From the NCBI GenBank assembly GCA_023101725.1, contig JALJCO010007127.1:434001-498000 (forward strand): a stretch of 64,000 bases of DNA. The letters are read 5' to 3'. The stretch is from Atherinomorus stipes (taxonomy: Eukaryota > Chordata > Actinopteri > Atheriniformes > Atherinidae). The notes beneath the pieces are model-generated. The model saw only the letters and a program-made list of their open reading frames with translations. It was not told the DNA's origin and did not search any database. Below, one piece after another: positions 36,401-42,410 of the stretch. Made by a program: the position numbers and the translations under genes. Positions within the stretch are counted from its first letter, which is position 1, and each line of letters starts with the position of its first letter.

Positions 36401-39400
36401 ACACAGAAATGCTGGATGTAAAGACAGCAGTTTGACATTTATCTGTGGAGTTGGCACTTCATTGCTGCTCTTAAAGGTTGATATCCTCTTTTTAGGATCG
36501 ACAAGCATTCTCTTCAAGATAAAAGTGAAATAAGAACGATGGTAACCCCAACGAAGTCCAAACTTACCACTGCTGGCGATTTTATACTTGGCTGATAAGT
36601 CTCTGCTTTGGCCTTAATTGCAGATTAATCTTTTTTTGAAAAACCACAAAGGCATGCATGTTAAACATTAATACTTGTCACTGATGAGACGTGTTGCTGG
36701 GATGTGATAGTGTTTGGAATAAGCTGCTTTTCAACTTCTTCCCAGAGGATCAAGCCACTGCGCCAAAATCATAGGCTGGCTGCAGATGAAGATAGCTGGG
36801 TGTCAGTGTGTTAATGGAAACCTGTGCAGAGTTATCTGATTTACTGCATCCTGGAGAAAAAAGTGGAGTGGGATGTGAAGTGGAGAGAAAGAGATGGAAA
36901 CAGAAAGAAGCAGCTAAGGCCCGTAGCTGCAGTGAGGCGATTCTGTCTTTCATATTGTTCCTGTCATCAGCGAAAGCTTGACAATGTTATCTCTTCTCCT
37001 CTCTTATTTTTCTACCTTTCTTCCTCTCAGTTGCTTTTTTTTTTTTTTCCTTCAAACCATCACTCAGGTGTGAGGCAACAAAAGATGCCAATCCAAGACC
37101 CTTGTAATTAATCTTTCTTGGTTGAAGGTGGGGATGGAGGGGGATAACATGATACCTGTGTAAGAAAGTTGCCACTTTTGAGGATTTGGATTTGTATAGC
37201 TTAGGAACACTGATAAGAGGCAAATTATATTTTCATCAGGGATAATACAAAGCAGTGCAAAACACAAAAGCTTGTTGGGGGGGGGTGAGAGGGGGATGGG
37301 GTACACATCGAGCAGCTGTCGTTCCAGTGTAATGCAGCTTAGCATTTGATGGGTGCAATCAGGAGCTGTGATTTCTATAGAAGGGATTAATCCATTTACT
37401 CTCAACTGGGGACAGGTCAGAGATAGCGCTTCTTTTCTTCCCGTGTATTGATCTGTCACATCTTTCTGCAGAGTCGGGGAAGAGACGACCTTCAATTCCT
37501 ACCTGCATGTCAACACAACTGAGCTGTGACTTTATTTGATAATGAGACCATCACCTTGTTGGATTGATCTTTATTCTCCACAGCCTCTCTGATGGAAATC
37601 CAGCTCCAATGCTTGCTGAATTTCACTTTGCTCTGTAGAGAGCTTTGCACTTTTTCCTCCATAAAAAAAAACTTTCCTTTAATGCTTAACATGAGCAAAA
37701 GATTTTAAAGCTTTCAAATGGAGATAGTGGCTAGAAATGAGTTTGCAATTTTAATTTAGCGGTGTCCTCCATTATTCCTTTTCCAGAGTGGAAAAGGGCC
37801 CGAGGACACCGGTGGCCCAGTGCAGCAGCAAGGTACCAGGCAAGAATCTGCACTCAACCAGGGCGTCCAAATTAAGGTTACTATGATGGGACAGCAGCAA
37901 CACGGACCAAGCGGACCACCGCAAGCTAGCCATGGGGGTATGGGAAACCCACAGCAAAGCAGGGTTAGTCATTAGATTATTGCTTTGCTACAGTTTTACA
38001 CCAACAGATGGTGTTTAAACAGGCTTTTGAAACACAAGTACACCTGCGAGAACAAACTATTTGAATTTTTCCTCATAGTTAGGAGTAGCCTGATTACTCA
38101 GTACTGAGAAGGTTACGATGTACTAGCGGAAATTGAGTTGCACCAGTAAATACCACTACCTCTCTGTTAGTAAGGATAATCTGGAGAGATGGCATTACTC
38201 TGTATCCCACAGACTATGTTGGGCAACAATTTCTGATCAGCTTGTCAGTTCCACAAACCGGTACTCAGTGTTCCTCCAGCGGCCTTGCACTCAGTGAAAT
38301 TGATCAGGCTTTTTTTTTTTCTCCTTCGGTCCACAAGTTGTTGCTGTGACTTTTCAAGTCTCCATGTAAGTTCCTATGAGTGATAAATCTGTGTTTCTCT
38401 GCAGAAAAACTGAGCTGTGCCGACTTTTGTAGCACGTGTTCAAGTCCACCCCAGTTGTTGTTCCCAACACCAGTCGAAGCTCACGCCAGGGCTAGAATAG
38501 AGGATACAAGATTCAAACCTGATAAGTCACTTTACTGCTGCACTTCAAAGTCGTGTGCAAATGTAATTGATTGTGTTTCATGGCAGCTCTGTTGTAAAAA
38601 GAAAAAAAATTAATAAAACGCCAAAATACCCTGTGAAGTTTCCTGATGTCTGATGTTGCATTTGGTAGCTCGAGTTGCAGGAAGACAGGACAGTATGCCA
38701 GGTGCAGGAGTATTGACAAGCTGAAAACGGTGTAACACGGGGCTACACAAGGTCCCCTGGCCTCTCTGCACGCCTGTCACCATCAGGCTCCTGTCACAGA
38801 TACTACACTCCCTGATGCTGACAGTGAAAAGCAGCCGCCACTACGCTTGCATGGCTCCTCTCTCTTTATGCTTCCCCACCCCCCAGCACACATACACGCA
38901 AACCCATATTCCCACTACCTCCTCTTCTCTCTTTTCGGGGTCTTTCCCCCCTCCTTTTCTCTGCAGCTGGGGAAACGTACCTCTCACTCACAAGCTCGTA
39001 TGAAGATATGTCATCCGACATGCATCATCTTCTGACTTTGACATTCTATGTAGAAATATGATGAGTCAATCGTGAAAGTCTTGGGTGCTGCGAAAGGAAA
39101 ACATCCCATTTTTAAATGTACCTTTGTGCCGAGAAGTGTGTTCACATGGCTGATGCCATCAGCACGCCTGGTAGAGAAAGAGCTGGTTTCGTTTTTAGGT
39201 TGCCAGTTTTTCTGTGAACTCCTCAACATTTTTCCATAATGTGGACAATTCTTCTTGCACCTGCTGCTGTTGTAGGTTGTTGTGTCGGGTCGAGGCCGAG
39301 GCCGAGGAGCTGGTCAGATGGGCCGAGGTCGTCCAATGTCCACCAGACAGAGCCATAGAGGTGCAGAAAACCCACGCTGCACTGTTTCCATCGAGGGCCT

Positions 39401-40118
39401 CTCCTCATCTACAACCGAATTTCAGCTGAAGAACCTCCTCAGGTCTATTGGTCCCATAGAGGTAGGCACCAAGTTGATTTTGATTACATTTTGGTTCAAC
39501 AGTTTGGTTTAAAGTGTAGTTTTTACTTTAAAAAACGTTCACGTCACTCAGCTAAAAATTAGTTGTTTTTGTGAGGTTTTTTCCTCTCTTCTTAAAGAGT
39601 CCTCAGGCTAAAAGCTTAGAAATAGATATTTACTTGCACCCACCAATGTGGAAATAATTACATTTTCTTATATGTGATCCAATAGCGCCCTCTGTTGAGG
39701 TGAATTGGTACATTGGATTGAAAAAGAGAATTAATTATTCACTTTATCTTCACCACCCCCACTCCCTCTTGTGGAAGAGATGAGTATATAGTTGCATTGA
39801 GTTTGTCTTTATTTTTTTGTCTGTTGCAGATGTTCGAAATGTTGCCCCAGCAGAGGAAAGCAATTGCCAAATTTTCCAACTCTCAGCATGCTACAAGTTT
39901 CCAAATGAGCTTTCATAGGTAATCCACATTCCTTCTACCTTTCTTTTTTTGTAACCGACAGTTGCATAATTGTATACTATTCCAGATATTTACATTTTCT
40001 ACGTGTGTTGCTCTCTATGTTGTATCTCAGTCAAGTGGCTCAAACATTATTATCACAATTACCACACAGGCACATGATTGATTTGTCCCACATTGATGTG
40101 TCACTCATTGATGGATGA
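205..40118 (+). CDS. rbm33: RNA-binding motif protein 33 (Rbm33), 19 coding exons, about 1231 aa
   Basis: Whole-gene entry. Splicing the 19 segments listed below gives one continuous frame of about 1225-1231 residues, close to human RBM33 (about 1170). In order: a short N-terminus with DFDFEYDKPGAERS; an acidic region (residues about 33-270) with EELNDDLL and DEVLDI; an RGG/RG-rich stretch (about 310-340); a long Pro/Gln/His-rich centre (about 351-820); a charged helical segment (about 822-865) with EETRQYRLKIEEQKRLREEI; a second GRGRGRG patch; and a C-terminal RRM-like fold (about 1150-1231) ending HRHMIDLSHIDVSLIDG. These blocks match vertebrate RBM33 in order. RBM33 is known as a nuclear RNA-binding protein that binds m6A RNA, works with the demethylase ALKBH5 and aids export of GC-rich transcripts; function here is inferred from the family. 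It lies tail to tail with shh, the conserved vertebrate order. Confidence 0.95.
885..929. repeat. Microsatellite, (TG)n followed by (GA)n
   Basis: A compound dinucleotide repeat near the start of rbm33 intron 1. A TG tract with one interruption runs into a GA tract of about 11 units. Confidence 0.95.
1949..2347. mobile_element. hAT-like non-autonomous element (MITE), 399 bp, exact 8-bp target duplication
   Basis: The left end TAGGGCTGGACGATTA is mirrored at the right end (TAATTGTCCAGCCCTA), giving terminal inverted repeats of about 16 bp with one mismatch. The element is flanked by the identical 8-bp sequence GAGAGGGG at 1941-1948 and 2348-2355. An 8-bp target-site duplication is the mark of hAT-type insertion. 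The interior is AT-rich with no transposase, so it needed an outside enzyme to move. Confidence 0.88.
2585..2851. mobile_element. hAT-like MITE, copy A, 267 bp, exact 8-bp target duplication
   Basis: The ends are TAGGGCTGAACG and TTTCAGCCCTA. The flanks are GTATTAAC at 2577-2584 and 2852-2859, an exact 8-bp duplication. The interior (GATACGATACGATATGAC, then AAAACCAAGCACTTT) is repeated at 6100-6364, so the two belong to one family. There is no coding capacity. Confidence 0.9.
2890..3040. repeat. Partial copy of an interspersed repeat also present at 5222-5545
   Basis: It shares GGTGAAACAAT, TTATTCAAATTA, ATATTTTAGTAATC and TGCTTCGTTTAAC, and GGTCTGTATAAACT, with the copy at 5222-5545. Only the left part is seen here, and it is more diverged. 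Confidence 0.7.
3510..5200. mobile_element. DNA-transposon-like element with CAGGGCTCCAGAC inverted ends, about 1.7 kb
   Basis: The left end CAGGGCTCCAGAC and right end GTCTGGAGCCCTG are perfect inverted repeats of 13 bp. CACACC lies next to both ends, which may be an imperfect target duplication. The subterminal sequence carries GGTGCGCCTAAC-like motifs repeated near the right end. An inner section (about 3674-4460) with ATCGATACC and TATCGCCCATCCCTA looks like a second element inserted inside. No intact transposase is visible. Confidence 0.7.
5222..5545. repeat. Interspersed repeat with TAATCGATTA motifs (hAT-like MITE remnant)
   Basis: It begins CTAGGGCTGAAACAATC and contains repeated ATCGATTA and TTAATCGAT words. 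A partial second copy lies at 2890-3040. The right boundary is approximate. Confidence 0.6.
5755..6078 (-). repeat. Interspersed repeat, inverted relative to the copy at 63733-64000
   Basis: Read on the minus strand it starts CAGGGCAGGGC and continues through a stretch with TTTATTTGTGCAAAT and AACAAGCAGCTGTTTCTGA. The same features appear on the plus strand at 63733-64000. The distal boundary near 5755 is approximate. Confidence 0.7.
6100..6364. mobile_element. hAT-like MITE, copy B, 265 bp, 7/8 target duplication
   Basis: This is the same family and orientation as 2585-2851, with matching ends (TAGGGCTGAACG and TTTCAGCCCTA). The flanks are CTTTCTGG at 6092-6099 and CTTTCTAG at 6365-6372, a 7 of 8 match that fits an old 8-bp duplication. 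It inserted beside the repeat ending near 6078. Confidence 0.85.
8041..8079. repeat. 13-bp minisatellite, 3 units
   Basis: Three perfect head-to-tail copies of CCAGTTTTCGGTA inside the left part of the element starting at 7960. Confidence 0.95.
9191..9375. mobile_element. hAT-like MITE, 185 bp, exact 8-bp target duplication
   Basis: The termini form inverted repeats of about 34 bp around GGTCCTCAAGGGCCAC and GTGGCCCTCAAGGACTG. The flanks are GTTTAGAC at 9183-9190 and 9376-9383, an exact 8-bp duplication. The sequence type is widespread in fish genomes. It is the innermost layer of a nested stack. Confidence 0.92.
9776..10024 (-). mobile_element. tRNA-derived SINE-like repeat
   Basis: On the minus strand the head resembles a tRNA gene: the A-box-like TAGCTCAGATGG lies at 10020-10009 and the B-box-like GGATCGATTCC at 9976-9966, at a spacing suited to RNA polymerase III. 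The body, which on the plus strand reads TATATAGCGCTTTTCC and AAAGCGCTTTACAC, is a very common fish repeat. It is not a functional tRNA, because acceptor-stem pairing and a clean anticodon arm are not seen. Confidence 0.7.
10300..10640 (-). pseudogene. Tc1/mariner transposase remnant, internally deleted
   Basis: Translating the minus strand gives two disjoint pieces of a Tc1-like transposase. About 10614-10500 resembles the N-terminal helix-turn-helix start (MGKKQRAV, then SKDLCN and ISKLLK after a frameshift). About 10470-10300 matches the conserved C-terminus (QSPHLDPIKNHWKELKIR, then VEEWANIPPE). The middle of the catalytic domain is missing. The usual catalytic Glu in the PIE motif reads Lys (PIK). 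The copy is dead. Confidence 0.85.
10653..11033. repeat. hAT-like MITE remnant rich in TAATCGATTA words
   Basis: The sequence is dense in TTAGTCGATTAATCGAC-type motifs at both ends and closes with GTGACAGCCCTA, the terminus shared by other hAT-like repeats here. A short hairpin element (10863-10930) sits inside. The left boundary is approximate. Confidence 0.6.
10863..10930. repeat. Hairpin MITE of Tc1/mariner type
   Basis: ACCAGTCAAAAGTTTGAACA (10863-10882) and TGTCCAAACTTTTGACTGGT (10911-10930) are inverted repeats of 20 bp with one mismatch around a 28-bp loop. Such ends are typical of small Tc1/mariner derivatives in fish. Confidence 0.85.
11787..11859. repeat. Microsatellite (TG)n, about 36 units
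   Basis: A long TG tract with one TGCG interruption. Apparent ORFs through it on both strands are artefacts. Confidence 0.97.
11964..12420. repeat. Degraded TAGGGCTGGACGATA-type repeat with inner inverted repeat
   Basis: It starts TAGGGCTGGACGATAAT and ends near an ATCGATATCGATCGATAA stretch. Inside, CTTTCAGACTTGCA (12172-12185) is mirrored by TGCAAGTCTGAAA (12254-12266), suggesting a second small element. The right end is unclear. Confidence 0.5.
13740..13981 (-). mobile_element. TTAA-flanked (piggyBac-type) MITE, partial copy, inverted
   Basis: It starts at a TTAA followed by AGGTTTCATGACATC. Its reverse complement matches the right-hand part of the elements at 17677-18132 and 20948-22857 over about 240 bp (by eye about 85-88% identical), including CATGGCCTCATCAGTGCACA. 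The other half is absent. Its orientation is opposite to the two downstream copies. Confidence 0.85.
14297..14351 (+). repeat. tRNA-derived SINE head remnant
   Basis: GCAGTGGTTAAGAC resembles a pol III A-box region, and GGTTTGAATCC differs from the B-box consensus at one position. Spacing is tRNA-like, but no cloverleaf stem is convincing and no SINE body is obvious. Confidence 0.45.
14708..14783 (+). CDS. rbm33: rbm33 coding exon 2
   Basis: Acceptor TTGCAG, donor AAAG|GTAAGA. It encodes DFDFEYDKPGAERSRRRRGE, the most conserved N-terminal block of the family, followed by DDTLE. Confidence 0.93.
15343..15557. mobile_element. Tc1/mariner-type MITE, about 215 bp
   Basis: The left end TACACTACTCACAAAAAG and right end TTTTGTGAGTAGTGTA are inverted repeats extending about 28 bp with mismatches. 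The TA at each end fits a TA target site. There is no coding capacity. It lies in rbm33 intron 2. Confidence 0.85.
15619..16956 (+). mobile_element. piggyBac-like transposon relic, 1.34 kb, TTAA-flanked
   Basis: TTAA at both ends is followed by perfect 14-bp inverted repeats (CCCTCTAGGCGCCA and TGGCGCCTAGAGGG). TTAA targets with CCC-starting ends are typical of piggyBac transposons. The interior keeps part of a transposase N-terminal region (16121-16431), but the catalytic DDD core is missing. The interval fills most of rbm33 intron 2. Confidence 0.9.
16121..16431 (+). pseudogene. piggyBac transposase N-terminal fragment, frameshifted
   Basis: One frame begins with GVIDDGWE and DPDEPVWDIADT. 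A second frame continues with DLTDARACDFLSLFSDEDFW, then NLITNERYAHQYLD and FHGWYD. These resemble the acidic linker and helical start of piggyBac/PGBD transposases (LF..ED....I..E.NRYA). A frameshift lies around 16225-16250. Only about 100 residues survive of a family that is usually 500-600, so it is inactive. Confidence 0.75.
17180..17265. repeat. End fragment of an interspersed repeat (TATCACCCAGCTCTA)
   Basis: An AT-rich stretch with ATATTGATATCG ends in CCCATATCACCCAGCTCTAG, resembling the terminus of the GGGCAGGGCGATATGG repeats. Only a remnant is visible. Confidence 0.45.
17615..17663 (+). CDS. rbm33: rbm33 coding exon 3
   Basis: Acceptor CTTCAAG, donor AAAAAG|GTAAGA. It encodes (S)DLEDDLLEEDWLSSKK, matching the ELEDDLL block of RBM33. 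A TTAA-flanked MITE begins only 13 bp beyond the exon end. Confidence 0.93.
17677..18132 (+). mobile_element. TTAA-flanked (piggyBac-type) MITE, deleted copy, 456 bp
   Basis: It starts TTAAAGGAGTGATGACATAA and ends CTCATGGCACATTTAA, with TTAA on both sides and inverted ends. It shares both halves with 20948-22857 but lacks the middle: an internal deletion lies at a G-run near 17879-17889. It lies in rbm33 intron 3. Confidence 0.88.
18497..18570 (+). CDS. rbm33: rbm33 coding exon 4
   Basis: Acceptor TTGCAG, donor GCAAG|GTAATT. It encodes NPLEVSDEELNDDLLQSDDE then DIDA, matching the DEELNDDLLQSD motif of the family. Confidence 0.95.
18671..18968 (+). CDS. rbm33: rbm33 coding exon 5
   Basis: Acceptor TGACAG, donor TTTCAA|GTAAGT. 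It encodes an acidic, Tyr/Gln-rich stretch beginning SGQDVSFGATYNMG and ending DEVLDIQISEPIDGEFQ. The DEVLDI.I.EP core is diagnostic of RBM33. Confidence 0.95.
18969..20748 (+). other. rbm33: rbm33 intron 5, no repeat recognised
   Basis: 1.8 kb of AT-rich unique-looking DNA. Several short ORFs occur, but none has splice context or recognisable similarity, and I see no transposon. Confidence 0.6.
20749..20895 (+). CDS. rbm33: rbm33 coding exon 6
   Basis: Acceptor TTTAAAG (weak pyrimidine tract), donor GAGGAG|GTAAAC. It is a 147-nt in-frame exon encoding DEEYQASYASESLDEHG and an acidic tail ending PQIYDTEE. Being a multiple of three, it could be skipped without a frame change. The acceptor is less certain than most. 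Confidence 0.8.
21168..22278 (+). mobile_element. P-type (THAP) DNA transposon relic, 1.1 kb, exact 9-bp flanking duplication
   Basis: The ends carry inverted TATGGATCACCGCGA and TCGCGGTGATCCATA. ACCTTATTT occurs at 21159-21167 and again at 22279-22287, directly against both ends, as expected for a target duplication (8-9 bp; P elements make 8). It holds a THAP-domain ORF at 21339-21599. The rest of a transposase is missing, so it is a non-autonomous or decayed copy. Confidence 0.8.
21339..21599 (+). pseudogene. THAP-type zinc finger fragment of a P-like transposon
   Basis: An 86-codon frame contains KWLAAIKPINADSSRWKPWK followed by LTICSDHF. This matches the second half of the THAP C2CH finger (W, then a W.P segment, then C-x2-H-F), which binds the ends of P-element transposons. 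The N-terminal Cys pair is incomplete (only VCSSS seen). The reading frame stops soon after HF, with no transposase core. Host THAP genes use the same fold, but the flanking inverted repeats point to a transposon. Confidence 0.7.
23100..23268 (+). CDS. rbm33: rbm33 coding exon 7
   Basis: Acceptor TTTCCCCAG, donor CTCG|GTACAA. It encodes GENETVPDDETKEDSNEEEE, then DDEESGRIRFKSERKDG and RRNIPETL, matching the family block EESGRLRFK.ERKEG..RRNIPETLE. Confidence 0.96.
23558..23753. repeat. Left arm of a long inverted repeat
   Basis: Its reverse complement is found at 24203-24399 with scattered mismatches. Shared words include TTTCTGCTGAGC, CAAGGCCTTGAGGT-like sequence and TTTGATATTTTTTGCCTCG. 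The arms are separated by about 450 bp, so the RNA could fold into a long stem. Confidence 0.85.
24203..24399. repeat. Right arm of a long inverted repeat
   Basis: Partner of 23558-23753. It carries CGAGGCAAAAAATATCAAAC and CACCTCAAGGCCTCGTGAGG, complementary to the left arm. Confidence 0.85.
24856..25073 (+). CDS. rbm33: rbm33 coding exon 8 (RGG region)
   Basis: Acceptor CCTCAG. It encodes ELSEKAKKDLMEFEEQERQ followed by RGRGGGGRGGRGRGGFPGFG and KRGRMHDHM. Two in-frame donors exist: CAG|GTAAAC at 25073/25074 (chosen, better match) and ATG|GTAAAC at 25055/25056, which would remove six residues (VNMNIQ). The RGG stretch is typical of RNA-binding, arginine-methylated regions. Confidence 0.88.
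26208..26835. repeat. Degraded MITE with CCGTGTTTATA / GTGTAAACGG ends
   Basis: CCGTGTTTATATAA on the left and ATTGTGTAAACGG on the right are imperfect inverted ends. The interior is rich in ATTCCGAATAA and TTAATTCC words repeated in both orientations. Confidence 0.5.
27122..27557. repeat. Degraded fish MITE-like repeat
   Basis: It contains GTTGTTTTCATCAA at the left, ACGAGAC/GACGAG words inside and AACATTTTTGTCCCTAAG at the right. This resembles common fish repeats, but the ends are not sharply defined. Confidence 0.4.
27828..28140 (+). CDS. rbm33: rbm33 coding exon 9 (Pro/Gln/His-rich)
   Basis: Acceptor TTAACAG after a long pyrimidine tract, donor CAAG|GTAAGC. It encodes PSSRMPSPYNQQ through a Pro-rich stretch to QPKNIHINPHFRG. 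KNIHINPHF is diagnostic of RBM33. Confidence 0.95.
28141..29421 (+). other. rbm33: rbm33 intron 9, little to report
   Basis: 1.3 kb of AT-rich sequence with short poly(A) and poly(T) runs and a pyrimidine-rich tail (29300-29415) leading to the next acceptor. No repeat family was recognised. Confidence 0.6.
29422..29483 (+). CDS. rbm33: rbm33 coding exon 10
   Basis: Acceptor CATTGCAG, donor CCT|GTGAGT. It encodes (V)PLMPPAQSQPRPAVGPQRF and P. PRPAVGPQRFP matches RBM33. Confidence 0.95.
29921..29985. repeat. Microsatellite (ATTT)n, about 16 units
   Basis: A nearly perfect tetranucleotide tract of ATTT in rbm33 intron 10. Confidence 0.97.
30313..30406. repeat. Compound microsatellite (TA)n-(TG)n-(TA)n
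   Basis: A TG tract at about 30345-30368 is flanked by TA tracts, the longer one reaching 30406. Confidence 0.97.
33005..33134 (+). CDS. rbm33: rbm33 coding exon 11
   Basis: Acceptor TTTCTCAG, donor GGAG|GTGAGT. It encodes GPGDFQQHMPGNFGQPQRPP and ends PQDREPLFMG, matching the QDRDP.F.G segment of RBM33. Confidence 0.93.
33532..33890 (+). CDS. rbm33: rbm33 coding exon 12
   Basis: It encodes a Pro/Gln/Gly-rich segment including RFPGQHMFDHQGPSPL and SFMGPRQPFGQQGN. Donor ATGCAG|GTACGA. The acceptor GGCATAG at 33531 is chosen. A second in-frame acceptor (ATTCAG at 33546) would drop five residues (ECADS) and leaves GARFPG, also plausible against the family. Confidence 0.88.
34302..34556 (+). 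CDS. rbm33: rbm33 coding exon 13 (His/Gln-rich)
   Basis: Acceptor TTTTTCAG, donor AGAATG|GTAAGA. It is an 85-codon in-frame exon encoding GLMHGPPASQLPHHD, a poly-Gln/His stretch, and ending PPQRNMSNRQRM. Confidence 0.92.
34767..35054 (+). CDS. rbm33: rbm33 coding exon 14
   Basis: Acceptor CTGTAG, donor CCGCAG|GTCAGT. It encodes SAPVAKQQQRNSNLRELPVA and a Ser/Pro/Thr-rich stretch. RNSNLRELP is conserved in RBM33. Confidence 0.94.
35375..36112 (+). CDS. rbm33: rbm33 coding exon 15 (charged helix and Gln-rich region)
   Basis: Acceptor GCCCCAG, donor GGACCG|GTGAGC. This is the longest coding exon, 246 codons. It opens DPDEDEETRQYRLKIEEQKR and runs through EEILKRKEMRRQ and KKELLERL, a highly charged, probably coiled-coil segment nearly identical to RBM33. 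A Gln-rich stretch follows, then GAKRTVMQRAKN and VRVVKLSGP. Confidence 0.97.
36113..37786 (+). other. rbm33: rbm33 intron 15
   Basis: 1.7 kb with no clear transposon. A possible alternative acceptor (CCTCCGCAG at 36184) lies only 72 bp in and opens a 9-codon frame to a stop (see findings). Pyrimidine- and G-rich runs occur near 36990-37060 and 37270. Confidence 0.6.
37787..37963 (+). CDS. rbm33: rbm33 coding exon 16
   Basis: Acceptor TTTTCCAG, donor AGCAGG|GTTAGT. It is a 59-codon in-frame exon encoding SGKGPEDTGGPVQQQ and GVQIKVTMMGQQQHGPSG. It keeps frame with both neighbours. The protein is variable here, so the assignment rests on splice sites and phase. Confidence 0.85.
37964..39275 (+). 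other. rbm33: rbm33 intron 16, unassigned
   Basis: 1.3 kb without a recognised repeat. Short ORFs (38380-38613, 38815-39035) lack support. Confidence 0.6.
39276..39461 (+). CDS. rbm33: rbm33 coding exon 17 (RG patch and start of RRM)
   Basis: Acceptor GTTGTAG, donor ATAGAG|GTAGGC. It encodes SGRGRGRGAGQMGRGRPM, then CTVSIEGLSSSTTEFQLKN and LLRSIGPIE. The VS.EGLSSSTT..QLK.LL..IGPI block is the start of the RBM33 RRM. Confidence 0.97.
39830..39918 (+). CDS. rbm33: rbm33 coding exon 18 (RRM)
   Basis: Acceptor GTTGCAG, donor CATAG|GTAATC. It encodes MFEMLPQQRKAIAKFSNSQH, ATSFQMSFH and two bases of the next codon. MLPQQRKAIAKF is identical to the family core. Confidence 0.97.
40070..40118 (+). 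CDS. rbm33: rbm33 coding exon 19, C-terminus and stop
   Basis: Acceptor CCACACAG. It encodes (R)HMIDLSHIDVSLIDG and TGA at 40116-40118. The family ends HRHMIDLSHINVALI, so this is taken as the main C-terminus. Confidence 0.95.
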
Positions 40119-40401
40119 GGAGCACGACAGAGCCAGGCAACAAGTCTGTTAACAGGAGTCGCTTTGTCCTGATGTGGGAGTGTCTCGCATAAAGATCCAC
40201 CCTGGATCCGGATTATTTCGTCTCCTCTTTGGTGTCATTCATCATCTCTGGAGAGTTCATCATTCGTCTCCCACCAACTTGGACCATTGACAACAAAGAC
40301 ATGAGCTACAAGCATGCGTGTGTTTGACTTTGCCCTGACAAGTGGTGAAATTTGTAAATTGGCACTGAAAAGACACAAATCCTCTGATGTAGTTTGTGAA
40401 C

Positions 40402-40435
<34 letters not shown>

Positions 40436-42336
40436 CTTACAAGGACACTTAGAAGAACTTAACATGGGATAATGGTTGCTCCCCTCATCAGTAAGTTGAT
40501 TTGGCTTCGACCACTTCATCAGTTTTGTTTTGTTCTTTTTTAAATATTATTTGTGGTTTGGTGTCTTGTGTAGAGAGTAGTTGCAGCTGAAAGTGGTCAG
40601 TCTGTCCTTATGGGCCCTGTTTAGCAGTGTTTCTCCTCCTCTGTAGATGGCAGTATTTTAGTTCTAAAAGTCCTTACAACTGGAGCCTGCTCGCAGGTTG
40701 GTTCCCCAGATGCTGTTCTGGTCGATGGCACTACCTAGTGGGGATGTTGCATACAGGCCTAAAGTGGCCCGGGTGTAATGTTCTTACATTTAATAGCAGA
40801 GACTGAAGCCCATTAAGCAGACATCTTTAGATTCCCAGTGGTTTGGGGCGTTCGTAAAGGTTGTTTAGATTTTCTGGTGCTGTTGGTGCTGGCTTATAAG
40901 TTCTGCTTGGTCTTTTGTTGTTGCTTTTGGTTCTGATGTTGGTATTTTAACTGTTACCTGGATGCATTTTGGTTAAATATGTCATGCCTTTTTGATAAGT
41001 TTTAGTTGTATGACTGATTATGGAGTAGTAAGATTACGGTTTCAGGTCTTTGCAGAGTGTGCATCGAGGAGGAGCTCATAGTTTGTTGGGGTTTTGTTTG
41101 TGTTTGTTATTTAACATCTACGACAGCTTAATTGGGAACTGTCATTTTTGGCCTCTTAGAAAGGATTGCTTTCTATTCTTGGTATATTAAAGACAAGTTT
41201 ATGTGACGCTGTGCTCAGACACATTCCTTACTCTTTGGAATTAGAATAATTGATCCATATTCATGAGTTTAACCATTTTTTTGCCTTATAATTGAGCAGG
41301 GCAGTGTACTTGGAGGGAAAAAAGGAAGGCTGTGGACAATTTTTATTGAGGATTTGGATAAAAGAGAAGAAAAGTAAAAAAATTCAGCAGAAAGGTTTGT
41401 TGTGTTGGTTAAATGGGCATCATTGCAGATACAATCATCCACATATACCAGTAACTGCTTCTCTTTGAGGTGCAAGATTTTCCAGCATGTTTGAGAAGGA
41501 AGTTGTTCAACTTCAGGGTGGCACATCACCTAGTAGGTCCCTTTATTTTTATCCCCCCCCTCCCCCCCCCCCCCAAGCGTGAACAGACATTTTTGTATAT
41601 CACTAAAAACAGAAATTCTCCAAATTACTTTTTTCTTCTGGATTTCAGTTAAGTTGTGTGAAAATTTTCATAATTAAAATGTGTTCACACGGTTCGACAG
41701 TTTGGTGCAATTGCGTTTTTCTTTGACGTTTCTTCTTTATTGTCGCAGAGTTTTGTTTATTCTTGTTTCGAAATACGTTTTAAAAATGGTTTTGACATCT
41801 TTTTTTTTGTTTGTCATCGCTGATGTTTGGAATTTAACTTTGTGCATTATTCACAGAATGTAACAAAGATAGAAGTTAAGGGGGCAACCATTATCTATAC
41901 CATTATCGTGTACATTAGTAGACCAGGTATTTCACTATCCTGCTCAATTTTCTTTTCTCTTTTTGGTGTTTGTTCATGTTGTATCAAGGTAAACATTTTT
42001 ATATGTAAGAATATGCTGATGTGTCCGGACACACCGTAAATCATTTTACTCGTGATTTGTTTCCATTTTAGAACCAAATTGACAAATGACTGGACCACAT
42101 TTCTGTTAATAAGACATTGATAAAAAGTATAAAGGAAAACAAGAACATAATAAAAACATGGCCAATATACCGTGAACATGCAGGTATGTGAAGCCGGTTA
42201 AACTTTAGCCTGAACATGTGTGGTTGTGTGTGATCTCCATGTGTCTGGTGCCTTTTTGAATTATCTTTATTTGTGCCACATTTCAATCATTTGTATTTCA
42301 CGGAAACTGTAAGTGAATAGGTATACATCTTGCAAC

Positions 42337-42410
42337 ATATATATCTATATATATATATATAGATATATAGATATATATGTGTATATATATATATATATAT
42401 AGATATATAC
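42337..42410. repeat. AT-rich microsatellite (ATAG/TA units)
   Basis: Alternating TA with interspersed AGATATA units inside the presumed rbm33 3' UTR. Confidence 0.95.
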